A stretch of 32,406 bases of DNA from Bryobacterales bacterium (GTDB lineage: Bacteria > Acidobacteriota > Terriglobia > Bryobacterales > Bryobacteraceae). The DNA lies in the NCBI GenBank assembly GCA_003170915.1, contig PMYB01000090.1, forward strand, positions 1 through 32,406. The letters run 5' to 3'. The translations under genes were made by a program, and so were the position numbers. The stretch's first letter is position 1. Every line of letters begins with the position of its first letter. The notes beneath the pieces were generated by a model. The model was not told where the DNA came from and did not search any database. It saw nothing but the letters and a program-made list of their open reading frames with translations. This document shows positions 23,652-32,372 of this stretch, piece by piece.

Positions 23652-24458
23652 TTACTCCGTGCCGCCCGGTTTCAGCGGGTTTCTGGATTTCGAAATCGCC
23701 GGCGTCTCGGGTGTCCCGGCCTCGATGGCGTAAGTCGTCAGGCCGGCCTTGAGCAGTTCGAAGGCCGTCTGCGGGTCATCCGCATATTGGAACAACTTCA
23801 GGTCCTCGGGCGAGATCATGCCGTGGCGCACCAGCGCGTCGAAGTTGATAATCTCCTTCCAGTACTTCGACCCGTAAACCACAATGGTGAGTTTCTTCGC
23901 CAGCTTCTGGGTCTGCGAGAGCGTCAGCAGCTCCATCATCTCGTCCATGGTGCCGAAGCCGCCTGGAAACACCACCAGCGCTTTGGCCAGGTAAGCGAAC
24001 CAGAATTTCCGCATGAAGAAGTAGTGGAACTCGAAGCTCAGCTCGGGCGTGATGTATGGGTTGGGAAACTGCTCGAAGGGCAGACCGATATTCAGCCCCA
24101 CGGTCATCCCGTTAGCCTCGTGGGCCCCGCGGTTGGCCGCTTCCATGATGCCCGGCCCTCCGCCCGAACAGACCACGAACCGGTGGGAGCTGTTGGTGAA
24201 CTGGATCGCCCATTCCGTCAGGAGTTTGGCCAGCGTGCGGGCATCCTGGTAATACTCCGACAGCGGGCCTTCCTCCCGCAGCCTCGCCGAGCCGAAGAAC
24301 ACCACGGTGTCCCGCACTCTCTCCCGGCGGAAATGGGCCAAAGGCTCCAGAAACTCGGAGAGGATGCGCAACGCCCGCGCATCCGGGCTGTTCAGGAACT
24401 TCTCATTCAGGTACGCGACTGGACGCCGGTCGCTATGGTTTGGCGGTTGATTTGGCAT
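23652..24458 (-). CDS. LOG-family (TIGR00730-type) nucleoside-5'-monophosphate phosphoribohydrolase-like protein
   Basis: A 268-aa cytoplasmic Rossmann-type protein. The family signatures are SGGGPGIMEAANRGA at 98-112 and PGGFGTMDE at 165-173, with the Arg of MRK (149-151) between them. These form the nucleotide-binding and catalytic pocket of LOG enzymes, which release the base from (cytokinin-type) nucleoside monophosphates; related proteins were earlier mislabelled lysine decarboxylases. The substrate in this organism is unknown. It is longer than minimal LOG proteins (~190 aa), with an extra N-terminal region (LNEKFLNSPDARALRILSEF) typical of the longer class. Its start overlaps the lpxD 3' end by 26 bp, indicating co-transcription and coupled translation. 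Confidence 0.92.
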   Translation of the reverse strand: MPNQPPNHSDRRPVAYLNEKFLNSPDARALRILSEFLEPLAHFRRERVRDTVVFFGSARLREEGPLSEYYQDARTLAKLLTEWAIQFTNSSHRFVVCSGGGPGIMEAANRGAHEANGMTVGLNIGLPFEQFPNPYITPELSFEFHYFFMRKFWFAYLAKALVVFPGGFGTMDEMMELLTLSQTQKLAKKLTIVVYGSKYWKEIINFDALVRHGMISPEDLKLFQYADDPQTAFELLKAGLTTYAIEAGTPETPAISKSRNPLKPGGTE

Positions 24459-25473
24459 GCTTCTCTAATTCATCGACTTTCTTCTTCAATTCCCGCAGGG
24501 TCTTCAGCATTTCCGGCAGCTTTTGGTAGGCGGTCACCGCGCGCAGCCACTCGTTGGCGGCAAAGGCCGGCGATCCCGAAATGCGCGCGCCCGGCGCCAC
24601 GTCGCCGCCAATACCGCTTTGCGCATAGACGATGGCTCCCTCGTGCACCGTCAGGTGGCCGGAAGATCCTACCTGTCCCGCCAGCAGCACGTTGCGCTCC
24701 AGCACCGTGCTCCCCGCCAGCCCGGTCTGCGCGCAGATGATGTTGTCTTCTCCCACGGTGCAGGCATGTCCCACTTGCACCAGGCTGTCGATCTTGGCGC
24801 CGCGTTTCACGCGCGTCTCCCCCACTGTGGCGCGGTCCACCGAGGTGAGGGTTTGGATTTCGACATCGTCCTCGATTACGGTGCGGCCGGACTGCACGAT
24901 CTTGAAGTGCGTGCCGTCGGCGCGCTTGGCGAACCCGAAGCCGTCCCCGCCCACCACCACGCCATTCTGCAGAATCACGCGATTGCCGATGCGGCAGAAC
25001 TCCCGCACTGTGGCATGGGAATGCGCCAGGAAATCGTCGCCGATCTCAGCGCCTTCATAAATCACCACGTGCGGATGGAGCACCGCATTGCGGCCGATAC
25101 GCGCACGCTCCCCCACCACCGCGAACGGGCCGATCGAGCAATTTACGCCCACCACCGCGCTAGCGGCCACCCAAGCCAGCGGATGAATGCCGGGCGCGGG
25201 CCGCGGCGGCTGATAGAAAAACTCGAGCGCGCGCGCGAAATCGAGATACGGGTTCTCGGAGACGAGACAGGCGATGGGGACGCCCGCCAGCGCCTCCGAA
25301 ACCAGGATGGCGCCCGCCCTGGTGAGCTTCACCTTGGGCGCGTACTTGGGATTGGCCAGAAACGTGAGGTGCTCGGGCCCGGCGTTCTCCATGCCGGCCA
25401 CGCCGGCGATTTCCAGTTCCCCGTCGCCTTCCAGGCGGCACCCCAGCCGTTCGGCAATTTCGCGAAGTTTCAT
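24433..25473 (-). CDS. lpxD: UDP-3-O-(3-hydroxyacyl)glucosamine N-acyltransferase
   Basis: Third step of lipid A synthesis: transfers a 3-hydroxyacyl chain from acyl carrier protein to the 2-amine of UDP-3-O-acylglucosamine in the cytoplasm. 346 aa from ATG 25473 (E. coli enzyme 341); TGGAAG lies 8 nt upstream, and the product begins MKLREIAERLGC as expected. An ATG at 25503 would add ten untypical residues. The N-terminal uridine-binding domain (~1-100; FLANPKYAPKVKLTRAGAILVS) is followed by a left-handed beta-helix of hexapeptide repeats (~105-310). The catalytic His is His236 in SLVQVGHACTVGEDN, equivalent to E. coli His239. The C-terminus is a short coiled coil (MLKTLRELKKKVDELEKH). Other lpx genes are not in the window, so lpxD stands apart from a typical lpx cluster. 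Confidence 0.95.
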   Translation of the reverse strand: MKLREIAERLGCRLEGDGELEIAGVAGMENAGPEHLTFLANPKYAPKVKLTRAGAILVSEALAGVPIACLVSENPYLDFARALEFFYQPPRPAPGIHPLAWVAASAVVGVNCSIGPFAVVGERARIGRNAVLHPHVVIYEGAEIGDDFLAHSHATVREFCRIGNRVILQNGVVVGGDGFGFAKRADGTHFKIVQSGRTVIEDDVEIQTLTSVDRATVGETRVKRGAKIDSLVQVGHACTVGEDNIICAQTGLAGSTVLERNVLLAGQVGSSGHLTVHEGAIVYAQSGIGGDVAPGARISGSPAFAANEWLRAVTAYQKLPEMLKTLRELKKKVDELEKHAKSTAKP

Positions 25474-25503
25474 AACCCAGACTTCCAGCGTACCGCGATC
25501 CAA

Positions 25504-25567
25504 CCGCTCTCTAACGTTCGCGGCTCAGAATGACGCATCATGCCGAGCCGCGAACGTCAGAGAGCGG
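25504..25567. repeat. Long inverted repeat (23-bp arms, 18-bp loop) between lpxD and the TonB receptor
   Basis: Left arm 25504-25526 (CCGCTCTCTAACGTTCGCGG + CTC) and right arm 25545-25567 are reverse complements with a single mismatch (A25513 against C25558). The spacer AGAATGACGCATCATGCC shows further weak pairing. It lies in the short divergent region and has no T tract, so it is not a normal terminator for either gene. It looks like a member of a dispersed, palindromic intergenic family (from memory of acidobacterial genomes, not searched). Confidence 0.8.
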
Positions 25568-25609
25568 TCGTTGAAACATCCGGCCTGGTTTTGGGGTTCA
25601 ATAGAGATT

Positions 25610-28600
25610 ATGCGATTCGCTTGTGGGTTGCTTCTGCTGGGTCTACTTCTGGCTCTTCCCTTGGCCGCTCAATTCTCCGGCCGCGTTACCGGTTCCGTGG
25701 TCGATTCTTCCGGCGCCGTGGTGCCAGCCGCCGAAGTGGAACTGTACCTGGCGGGCGGCAACAGGCCGTTGCTCACCGCCAAGACCTCTACCGACGGCTC
25801 CTACAACTTCATCGCCGTGCGTCCGGCCTATTACGACCTCACGGTCGAGGCCGCCGGATTCGTGAAGACCACGCTGCGCGGCATCTCCGTCGACCCGGCG
25901 CGCGAAACCTCCGTGCCGCAAGTCAGGCTTCAGTTGCCCGCTGTCACCCAGACCGTCGATGTCTCCGCGGAAGTTCAGGGCGTGGACACCGCCAGCGCCG
26001 AAGTCGCGGACACGGTGAGCATGGAACAGATCAAGAACCTCCCCATCCTCGACCGCGATGTCCTCTCCATCCTGCAGACGCAGCCGGGAGTGGCTTCCAA
26101 CGGTAATTCCTATACCGTGATCAACGGTCTGCGAACGTCTTACTCGAATATGACCCTGGATGGCATCAACATCCAGGACAACTATATCCGCGACAACGCG
26201 CTCGATTACACGCCCAACAAGCTGCGCATCGGCCAGGTGCGGCAGATGACGCTGGTCACGTCGAACGGCAACGCGGCGGCTTCCGGCGGCGCCACCGAAG
26301 CCGCGTTCTCCACGCCCTCGGGCACCAACGAATCCCACGGCGAGGTGTTCTGGTACAACCGCAACAACTATTTCTCCGCTAACGATTGGTTCAACAACCA
26401 GGCCGGCATCGGCAAGCCCTTCCTCAACCAGAACCAGTTCGGCGGCTTGATTGGCGGGCCCATCAGGAAGGACAAGCTGTTCTTCTATGCCAGCTACGAA
26501 GCTATCCGCGCGCACCAGCAGACGCCTCAGGACAACACCATCCTCACCGCCGCCGCACGCAGCGGCATCTTCACCTACAACTCCGGAGGCGCCGTGCACC
26601 AAGTCAACCTGCTGGCGCTACGCAACCTTCCCTCGATCGACCCCGCCATCCAGGCCCTGCTGGCGCAGGTGCCCACTCCCGACAAGATCAACAACGCCGA
26701 CGTGGGCGACGGCCGGAACACCGGCGGCTATCGCTTCAACCAGCGCGACAACGAGCTCAACGACAACGTCACGGGCAAGATCGATTACAACCTCAGCCCC
26801 CGCCACGCCATCAGCGGATCGTACCTCTGGAACCGCGACAGCTCCGACCGGCCCGACGCGGAAAACGACTACTCGCTGGCGCCCAAAATCACCAATCCGA
26901 CGCACGCCAACCTGGTGGCCGTATCCTGGCGGTGGACCCCCACGGCCCGGCTGACCAACGAAGTGCGCGGCGGCTTCAATCTCACCTATGCATACTTTCT
27001 CAGCTCCCAGCAGTTTGGTCCCTACTACCTGACGGGCACCATTTTTTCCGATCCCGTGAATGAGTTCCAACCGCAAGGCCGCAACACCAATACCTACAAC
27101 CTGTCCGACGATGCGGCTTACCAGCGCGGCCGCCACTACATTCAGTTCGGCTTTCACATGCAGCAGGCGCGTGTGCGCTCCTACGACGCCTCCGGCGTGG
27201 TTCCCACTTACAGCCTGGCCATGGGATCCGGGCAGCCGGCGCTCTCGGGCAGGAACCTGCCGGGCGTGAGCAGCACCGATCTCGCCACCGCCAACGCGCT
27301 GCTGGCAACCTTGGGCGGCTACGTGGATGGCTATAGCCAGACGTTCAATGTCACCAGCCGGTCGTCCGGCTTCGTGGCCAAAGCCCCCTTCATACGCCAC
27401 TTCCTCGACAACAGCTACGCCTTCTACGCGCAGGACAAGTTTAAGCTGCTGCCGAATCTCACCGTGACGCTGGGCCTGCGCTACCAGTTGCCCGGCGTCG
27501 TGGATGAGTCGGACTCACTCGAACTGTCGCCGGTACTCCAAGGCACAGCCGAGCAGACCCTGCTCTCCAACGCCACCTTGAATTTCGCGGGATCTTCGGC
27601 GGGCCGGCCCTGGTACCACCGCGAGTGGAAGGATTTCGCTCCCAACTTCGGCTTTGCGTGGGACGTGTTCGGCGATGGAAAGACGGCGGTTCGCGGCGGC
27701 TATTCCCTCAGCTACGTGAACGACCAGGAGATCCTGGCGCCGGAAGACTTGCTCGAGATAAACGCCGGGCTGCAAGGCATTGCTGCCACCACCGGCCTGT
27801 CCAATCGCGTTTCGACCGGCCTGCCGCAGATCGTTCCTCCCACTTACCAAGTGCCCCTGACGGTCGCCGACAACTACGCCAACAACCCGTTCAATGCGGT
27901 GGGGATGATCGATCCGAACCTGAAGCATCCTTATGTGCAGCAGTATTCCATCGGCATCCAGCACCAGGTCAAGGGCACGCTCTTCGAAGCGCGCTACGTG
28001 GGCAACCACGTGGTTGGCGCCTACCGCGCGTTCGACTTCAACCAGGTGGTAATCAACCAGAATGGCTTCCTGCCGGACTTCCTGCGCGCCCAGAACAACG
28101 GCTGGCTGTCGACGGCAGCAAGCGGCGTCTTCAATCCCAACTACAATGCCTCCATCCCCGGCAGCCAGCAACTGACGGTCTTTCCGAAGCTCAGCCACAG
28201 CGCGCTGAGCGATTCCAATGTCCTCTATTACCTTCAAACCGGCGAGGTGGGCGAGCTGGGCAACTACTTGCAGACCAACGGAATGAATGGCCTGGTCAAT
28301 TTCTACCAGAACCCCAACGCCCTGGGCACGGACCTGCTGACCAACTATTCCAGCTCCAGTTACAACTCGCTACAGCTCGAGGCGCGCCACCAAATGCGTT
28401 CCGGTCTGAGCTTCGAGGCCAATTACACCTTTTCTAAGGTGCTGAGCGACGCCGATGGCGACGTCCAATCGCGCCTCCAGCACTTCCTCGATATCAACAA
28501 CCCCGGTATCGAGCGGTCGCGCGCCAACTTCGATCTCACCCACATGATCAAAGCCGATGGCTTCTACGAGTTGCCGTTGGGCAAGGGCCACCGCCTGCGC

Positions 28601-29155
28601 TACCGCCCTCTGGACCGCGTAATCGGCGGCTGGATCTTCGGGAGCACCATGGTATGCCAATCCGGCGCGCCGTTCTCGATCCTGTCGGGGCGGGGAACGC
28701 TCAACCGCGAATCGCGCTCCTACTACAACGGCGCCAATACCCTCCTCGGCGGCGCGCAACTCGCCAGCGTGGTCAAATTCCAGATGACCGGAAACGGCCC
28801 CATGATGATTTCCCAGTCCGCCATCAATTCCACCGACGGAACCGGCGTGAACACGGATGGCGAGCCGGCTTTCCAGGGCCAGGTCTTTTTCAATCCAGGC
28901 GCGGGGACGCTCGGCGGCTTGCAGCGCCGCATGTTCGACGGCCCATGGACCTTCGATATCGACATGCGGCTCAAAAAGACCGTTAACATCACCGAAACGA
29001 AGAAGGTAGAGCTGCTCATGGACGCCTTCAACGCCCTGAACCACCCCACTTTCTGGTCCGGCGACCAGAACATCAACACCACCACTTTCGGCGTGGTAAG
29101 CTCGATGTTTTTCCAGCCGCGCATCGTGCAGTTCGGGCTACACTACACATTCTGA
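25610..29155 (+). CDS. Oar-like TonB-dependent receptor with N-terminal carboxypeptidase-regulatory domain
   Basis: 1181 aa from ATG 25610; the frame is open further upstream to 25274 but runs antisense through lpxD, and only here does a signal peptide begin (MRFACGLLLLGLLLALPLAAQ). Domain order: carboxypeptidase-D-like regulatory domain (~22-105; GRVTGSVVDSSGAVVPAAEVE, DGSYNFIAVRPAYYDLTVEA), plug (~115-230; LPILDRDVLSILQTQPGV, VINGLRTSYSNMTLDGINIQ), then a large outer-membrane barrel with sections such as NQFGGLIGGPIRKDKLFFYA and NFGFAWDVFGDGKTAVRGGY. It ends in an aromatic strand (FGLHYTF), the usual BAM signal. This class expanded in Acidobacteria and probably imports or binds glycans, peptides or other large substrates; the exact substrate is unknown. 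It is followed 13 bp later by a second barrel gene. Confidence 0.92.
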   Translation: MRFACGLLLLGLLLALPLAAQFSGRVTGSVVDSSGAVVPAAEVELYLAGGNRPLLTAKTSTDGSYNFIAVRPAYYDLTVEAAGFVKTTLRGISVDPARETSVPQVRLQLPAVTQTVDVSAEVQGVDTASAEVADTVSMEQIKNLPILDRDVLSILQTQPGVASNGNSYTVINGLRTSYSNMTLDGINIQDNYIRDNALDYTPNKLRIGQVRQMTLVTSNGNAAASGGATEAAFSTPSGTNESHGEVFWYNRNNYFSANDWFNNQAGIGKPFLNQNQFGGLIGGPIRKDKLFFYASYEAIRAHQQTPQDNTILTAAARSGIFTYNSGGAVHQVNLLALRNLPSIDPAIQALLAQVPTPDKINNADVGDGRNTGGYRFNQRDNELNDNVTGKIDYNLSPRHAISGSYLWNRDSSDRPDAENDYSLAPKITNPTHANLVAVSWRWTPTARLTNEVRGGFNLTYAYFLSSQQFGPYYLTGTIFSDPVNEFQPQGRNTNTYNLSDDAAYQRGRHYIQFGFHMQQARVRSYDASGVVPTYSLAMGSGQPALSGRNLPGVSSTDLATANALLATLGGYVDGYSQTFNVTSRSSGFVAKAPFIRHFLDNSYAFYAQDKFKLLPNLTVTLGLRYQLPGVVDESDSLELSPVLQGTAEQTLLSNATLNFAGSSAGRPWYHREWKDFAPNFGFAWDVFGDGKTAVRGGYSLSYVNDQEILAPEDLLEINAGLQGIAATTGLSNRVSTGLPQIVPPTYQVPLTVADNYANNPFNAVGMIDPNLKHPYVQQYSIGIQHQVKGTLFEARYVGNHVVGAYRAFDFNQVVINQNGFLPDFLRAQNNGWLSTAASGVFNPNYNASIPGSQQLTVFPKLSHSALSDSNVLYYLQTGEVGELGNYLQTNGMNGLVNFYQNPNALGTDLLTNYSSSSYNSLQLEARHQMRSGLSFEANYTFSKVLSDADGDVQSRLQHFLDINNPGIERSRANFDLTHMIKADGFYELPLGKGHRLRYRPLDRVIGGWIFGSTMVCQSGAPFSILSGRGTLNRESRSYYNGANTLLGGAQLASVVKFQMTGNGPMMISQSAINSTDGTGVNTDGEPAFQGQVFFNPGAGTLGGLQRRMFDGPWTFDIDMRLKKTVNITETKKVELLMDAFNALNHPTFWSGDQNINTTTFGVVSSMFFQPRIVQFGLHYTF

Positions 29156-29168
29156 TGGAAAACCCGCA

Positions 29169-31748
29169 GTGAGGTCGCTGCTGCTGCTCGCATGCCTGGT
29201 GACAGCCGTGGTGTCTGGGGCCACACCGGCGGATCAGGACCCTCCCGCGCCGGCGGTCGAGCAGCGCACCAAGCTCAATCTCCTGGGGCAGACCGACGCC
29301 CAGTCCGGTGAGAGCCGCCGCAACGAGAACATCCAGTTCAACCTGGTGGACCGGAACCTGCTGCGCGATCTCAACACGCGCCTGGGCACCACCGCCACCA
29401 TCGTTACCGAGTTCGCCCCCGACCGCGGTTACTACGGCGCCGAGTACGGGAACCAGCCCACCGCCACGATCCACGTCGAGCCCGGCGGCGGGCTGGGGAT
29501 TCACGGCCGTCTCTTCGAATCGCACCTCAACAGCATCTTCAGCGCGCGCTCTTTCTTCCAAGTGGGCGGCGTCCAGCCAGCCCGCGAGAACAACTACGGC
29601 GCGGACCTGGCCAGCGCGCTGTGGGGAAACACCTTCTTCTCTTTCTCCGGCAGCCAGCAGCGGGCCCGCGGAATGGTCAATGGCAACGTGCTCGTGCCGC
29701 TCGCCGATGAGCGCACCCCGCTGGCCACCGATCCGACCATTGCCGCTTACGTGGCCCGCATTCTGGCCGCTTACCCGGCGCAGTTGCCCAACCGCACCGA
29801 CATCGACCCGCGGATGCTCAACACCAACTCGCCCCAGGAAATCAACAGCGACACCGCCACCGCCCGCATCGACCGCCTTCTTTCCCACCGCGACCGGCTG
29901 GTGCTGCGCCAACAACTGGTCCACCAGCGCGTTCTGGCGTTCCAGTTCATCAAGGGCCAGAACCCCGACACCACTACCCGATCGCACCAATCCCGCATCA
30001 CCTGGATTCGCGAGCAAAGCTCCGCCACCACCATCAACGTCTCGCTCGGATTCGACCGCCTGGCCTCCCAGCTCGCCCCCGCCAATGACAATCTCGGCCC
30101 GCAGATCTCGGTAGGCGGTCTCTCAACGCTGGGTCCCAACCCGGATGTTCCGCTCGACCGCGCGGAGAACATGTTCCGCCACGCGGCCCAGCTCCGTCAC
30201 GCCGCCGGGCATCACCGGTGGACCGCCGGCTACGACCTGCTGCGCCGCTACCTCAACGGCTACCAGGACGATTCGGCGCTCGGCTCCATCTCCTTCCAGG
30301 GCGATCCGCTGCACGATGCCATCACCAACCTGCGCCTGGGCGAGGCCACCAAGATGTTTGTTTCCATAGGCGATACGCACCGCCGCTTCCGCAACTGGGA
30401 CCAATCGTACTACGCCGGCGACAAGTGGCAGCCAGCTCCTGCCTTGACCGTTACTTTGGCGCTGCGCTATCAGCCCATATCCGTCCCCACCGAGGCCAAC
30501 CACCTCACCGTGTTTCCCTATCGCTGCGACTGCAACAACGTCGGGCCGCTCGCCGGCGTCGCCTGGCGCCTGCCCGATGGGTTCGGGGTGGTACGCGCAG
30601 GCTATGGCCTGGTCTACGACAACATCATCCAGGCCACCTATCAGCAGTTACGGTTCAATCCACCCGGAAACTTGAAGCTGGTCATCAACAACCCGTATCT
30701 CCCCAACCCTGTAGGCGCCTACCTGAGCGGACCGCCGAGCGCCCAGCGCAACTCCCTGTACATTCTCGACCCCAACTTAATGGCGCCGTACTCCAGCCAA
30801 TACAACTTCAGTTGGGAGCCGGCGCCCCGGCGCGCGTGGCACCTGCAACTCGGCTATGTCGGCAGCCGCACTGCCAAGATCATCCAGATGTTGTATGTCA
30901 ACCGGGCTCGCGTGATTCCGGGAGTGCCCCTGACGCTCGACACCATCGACCAGCGCCGGCCGGACGCCGGACTTTCCGAGGTGAAGGACATGCTCAACGG
31001 TTCGTTCGCGTGGTTCGATGCCGCGCGCGCAACGCTGGTGGTTCCGCCATGGAAGGGCCTGAGCATCGACGCCTCGTATTGGTTCAGCAAGGCCCTCGAC
31101 CTGGGGGCCAATTACAGCGACTCGGCTTCCAACCGCAGCCAGAACCGGTCCCAAACCGAGTTCGAGTCGCACCACGATCTGAAAGGCCTCAGCGACTTCG
31201 ACCAGCCGCACTCCTTCCTGGCGCGCGCGTCCTACCAGACGCCGGTGTGGAAAGTGTTGCCTCGCCGCGCGGCCGCGGCCACCGCGAAATGGAACCTCTC
31301 CGCCGTGATCCTGCTGAAAAGCGGCACGCCGTTCCTGGTGCAAACCGGCTCGGATGCCCCTGGGTACGGCAATGTGGACGGCGCTTCCGGCGACCGGCCG
31401 AACCTGCTCGACGCTTCGATCCTGGGCCGAACCATCGGAAACCCGGATACCTCGGCGGCGCTGCTGCCCAGGTCGGCATTCAGCTTCATCGCGCCCGGCG
31501 CGCTGGCGGGCAATCTGGGGCGGAACGTCTTCCGCAAAGGCTCCATCGAGAACGTGAACGCGTCCCTGGCGAGGAGGTTCGCCGTGCGGGGAGCCGCCGT
31601 CGAGCTGCGCGCCGAATCCGTCAACGTCTTCAACACGCCGCAGTTCGCCGCTCCGGGAGCGTCCCTGGCCAACTCCGACTTCGGCATGATCACCAACACG
31701 CTGAACGAGGGCCGGACCTGGCGTTTCCAACTGGGCTGCGACTTCTAG
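29169..31748 (+). CDS. Oar-like outer-membrane barrel protein lacking carboxypeptidase-like and clear plug domains
   Basis: 859 aa, beginning with GTG 29169 (GGAAA ~8 nt upstream) and an immediate signal peptide (MRSLLLLACLVTAVVSGA). It starts 13 bp after the TonB receptor stop, so the pair is an operon. The mature N-terminus (~20-90: RTKLNLLGQTDAQSGE, NENIQFNLVDRNLLRDL) is short and shows neither the carboxypeptidase-like domain nor a standard plug. From ~100 it resembles the barrel of the Oar class, e.g. NTFFSFSGSQQRARG (compare KLFFYASYEA upstream), AGVAWRLPDGFGVVRAGYG, and a C-terminal strand ending WRFQLGCDF. It has a Cys pair (YRCDCNN) at ~453-455. It may be an accessory barrel or a divergent receptor working with the upstream one (inference). 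Confidence 0.85.
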   Translation: MRSLLLLACLVTAVVSGATPADQDPPAPAVEQRTKLNLLGQTDAQSGESRRNENIQFNLVDRNLLRDLNTRLGTTATIVTEFAPDRGYYGAEYGNQPTATIHVEPGGGLGIHGRLFESHLNSIFSARSFFQVGGVQPARENNYGADLASALWGNTFFSFSGSQQRARGMVNGNVLVPLADERTPLATDPTIAAYVARILAAYPAQLPNRTDIDPRMLNTNSPQEINSDTATARIDRLLSHRDRLVLRQQLVHQRVLAFQFIKGQNPDTTTRSHQSRITWIREQSSATTINVSLGFDRLASQLAPANDNLGPQISVGGLSTLGPNPDVPLDRAENMFRHAAQLRHAAGHHRWTAGYDLLRRYLNGYQDDSALGSISFQGDPLHDAITNLRLGEATKMFVSIGDTHRRFRNWDQSYYAGDKWQPAPALTVTLALRYQPISVPTEANHLTVFPYRCDCNNVGPLAGVAWRLPDGFGVVRAGYGLVYDNIIQATYQQLRFNPPGNLKLVINNPYLPNPVGAYLSGPPSAQRNSLYILDPNLMAPYSSQYNFSWEPAPRRAWHLQLGYVGSRTAKIIQMLYVNRARVIPGVPLTLDTIDQRRPDAGLSEVKDMLNGSFAWFDAARATLVVPPWKGLSIDASYWFSKALDLGANYSDSASNRSQNRSQTEFESHHDLKGLSDFDQPHSFLARASYQTPVWKVLPRRAAAATAKWNLSAVILLKSGTPFLVQTGSDAPGYGNVDGASGDRPNLLDASILGRTIGNPDTSAALLPRSAFSFIAPGALAGNLGRNVFRKGSIENVNASLARRFAVRGAAVELRAESVNVFNTPQFAAPGASLANSDFGMITNTLNEGRTWRFQLGCDF

Positions 31749-31769
31749 AAACTCGGGTTTTCCGGGTTT

Positions 31770-32270
31770 TTATGGTGCGTCCGCCGGGTCCGGTTCGGTC
31801 CGGAACATGGCGATGGCTTCGATTTCAATTAGCAGTTCGGGCCGGCAAAGAATGGCCTGAATTCCCGTGGAAGCCGGAAGCGGATCGAGTTCCTGCTCCT
31901 CGTAAAAGGCGGTGCGCTCTTGGTTGAAGGCGGTGTAATCGCGCTCGATGTCGCGCAGGTAGCAGGTGGTCCGAACCACGTCCTTCCAACTGGCGCCTTC
32001 GGCCTCGAGCAAGCCGGTGATGTTCTGGAACGTCCGGCGGGTTTGCGCGCAGAAATCGCCGATATGAATGCTCCGCCCATGCTCATCGATGCTGGCCGTT
32101 CCCGAAATCAACAGGATGGCAATCCCGTTCAAGTCGATGCGCATGCCGCGCGAAAAAGAACTGGGCTTGGAGTAGTCGAAGGCTTCGTTCAGGACCCGGT
32201 GGTTGGTGATGGCGCGCTTTTCCACCGGCGCCTTGGCGATCTCCTTCAGAAAATCGGCATCCAGAATCAT
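31770..32270 (-). CDS. RidA/YjgF-family protein
   Basis: A 166-aa protein of the Rid superfamily. Conserved parts are ILLISGTASIDEHG (strand and loop of the RidA fold), the helix TRRTFQNITGLLEAEGASWKDVV with TTCYLRDI after it, and the C-terminal block CRPELLIEIEAIAMF. In that block the Arg aligns with Arg105 of E. coli RidA, the residue that binds the carboxylate of imine/enamine intermediates. RidA proteins hydrolyse reactive enamines from PLP enzymes. This one is ~35 residues longer than E. coli RidA, mostly at the N-terminus, so it may belong to another Rid subfamily with a different substrate. A -10-like TATTAT ends only 4 nt before the ATG and no ribosome-binding site is seen, so the transcript may be leaderless. 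Confidence 0.88.
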   Translation of the reverse strand: MILDADFLKEIAKAPVEKRAITNHRVLNEAFDYSKPSSFSRGMRIDLNGIAILLISGTASIDEHGRSIHIGDFCAQTRRTFQNITGLLEAEGASWKDVVRTTCYLRDIERDYTAFNQERTAFYEEQELDPLPASTGIQAILCRPELLIEIEAIAMFRTEPDPADAP

Positions 32271-32274
32271 ATCT

Positions 32275-32280
32275 ATAATA
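32275..32280 (-). promoter_or_regulatory. Possible -10 (TATTAT) for a leaderless RidA-family transcript
   Basis: On the minus strand TATTAT ends 4 nt before the ATG. Transcription would begin at or just inside the start codon. No good -35 lies 17 bp upstream, so the call is weak. Confidence 0.25.
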
Positions 32281-32372
32281 CCCCGTGCTCCACTTAAAGT
32301 TTCGCACAGTCAGACGGGTTAACGTACTGATGTAGCGGTAATTGCATTTCTTTACGGGGGCGGGGGTGTTCG

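Noticed and set aside
25274..25609. 112-residue N-terminal extension of the TonB receptor
   Set aside because: This part is antisense to lpxD and crosses the inverted repeat; a proper signal peptide begins exactly at ATG 25610.
31749..31769. Terminator between the second barrel gene and the RidA-family gene
   Set aside because: The sequence has two T-rich tracts (GGGTTTT and GGGTTTTT) but they are direct repeats and cannot form a hairpin.
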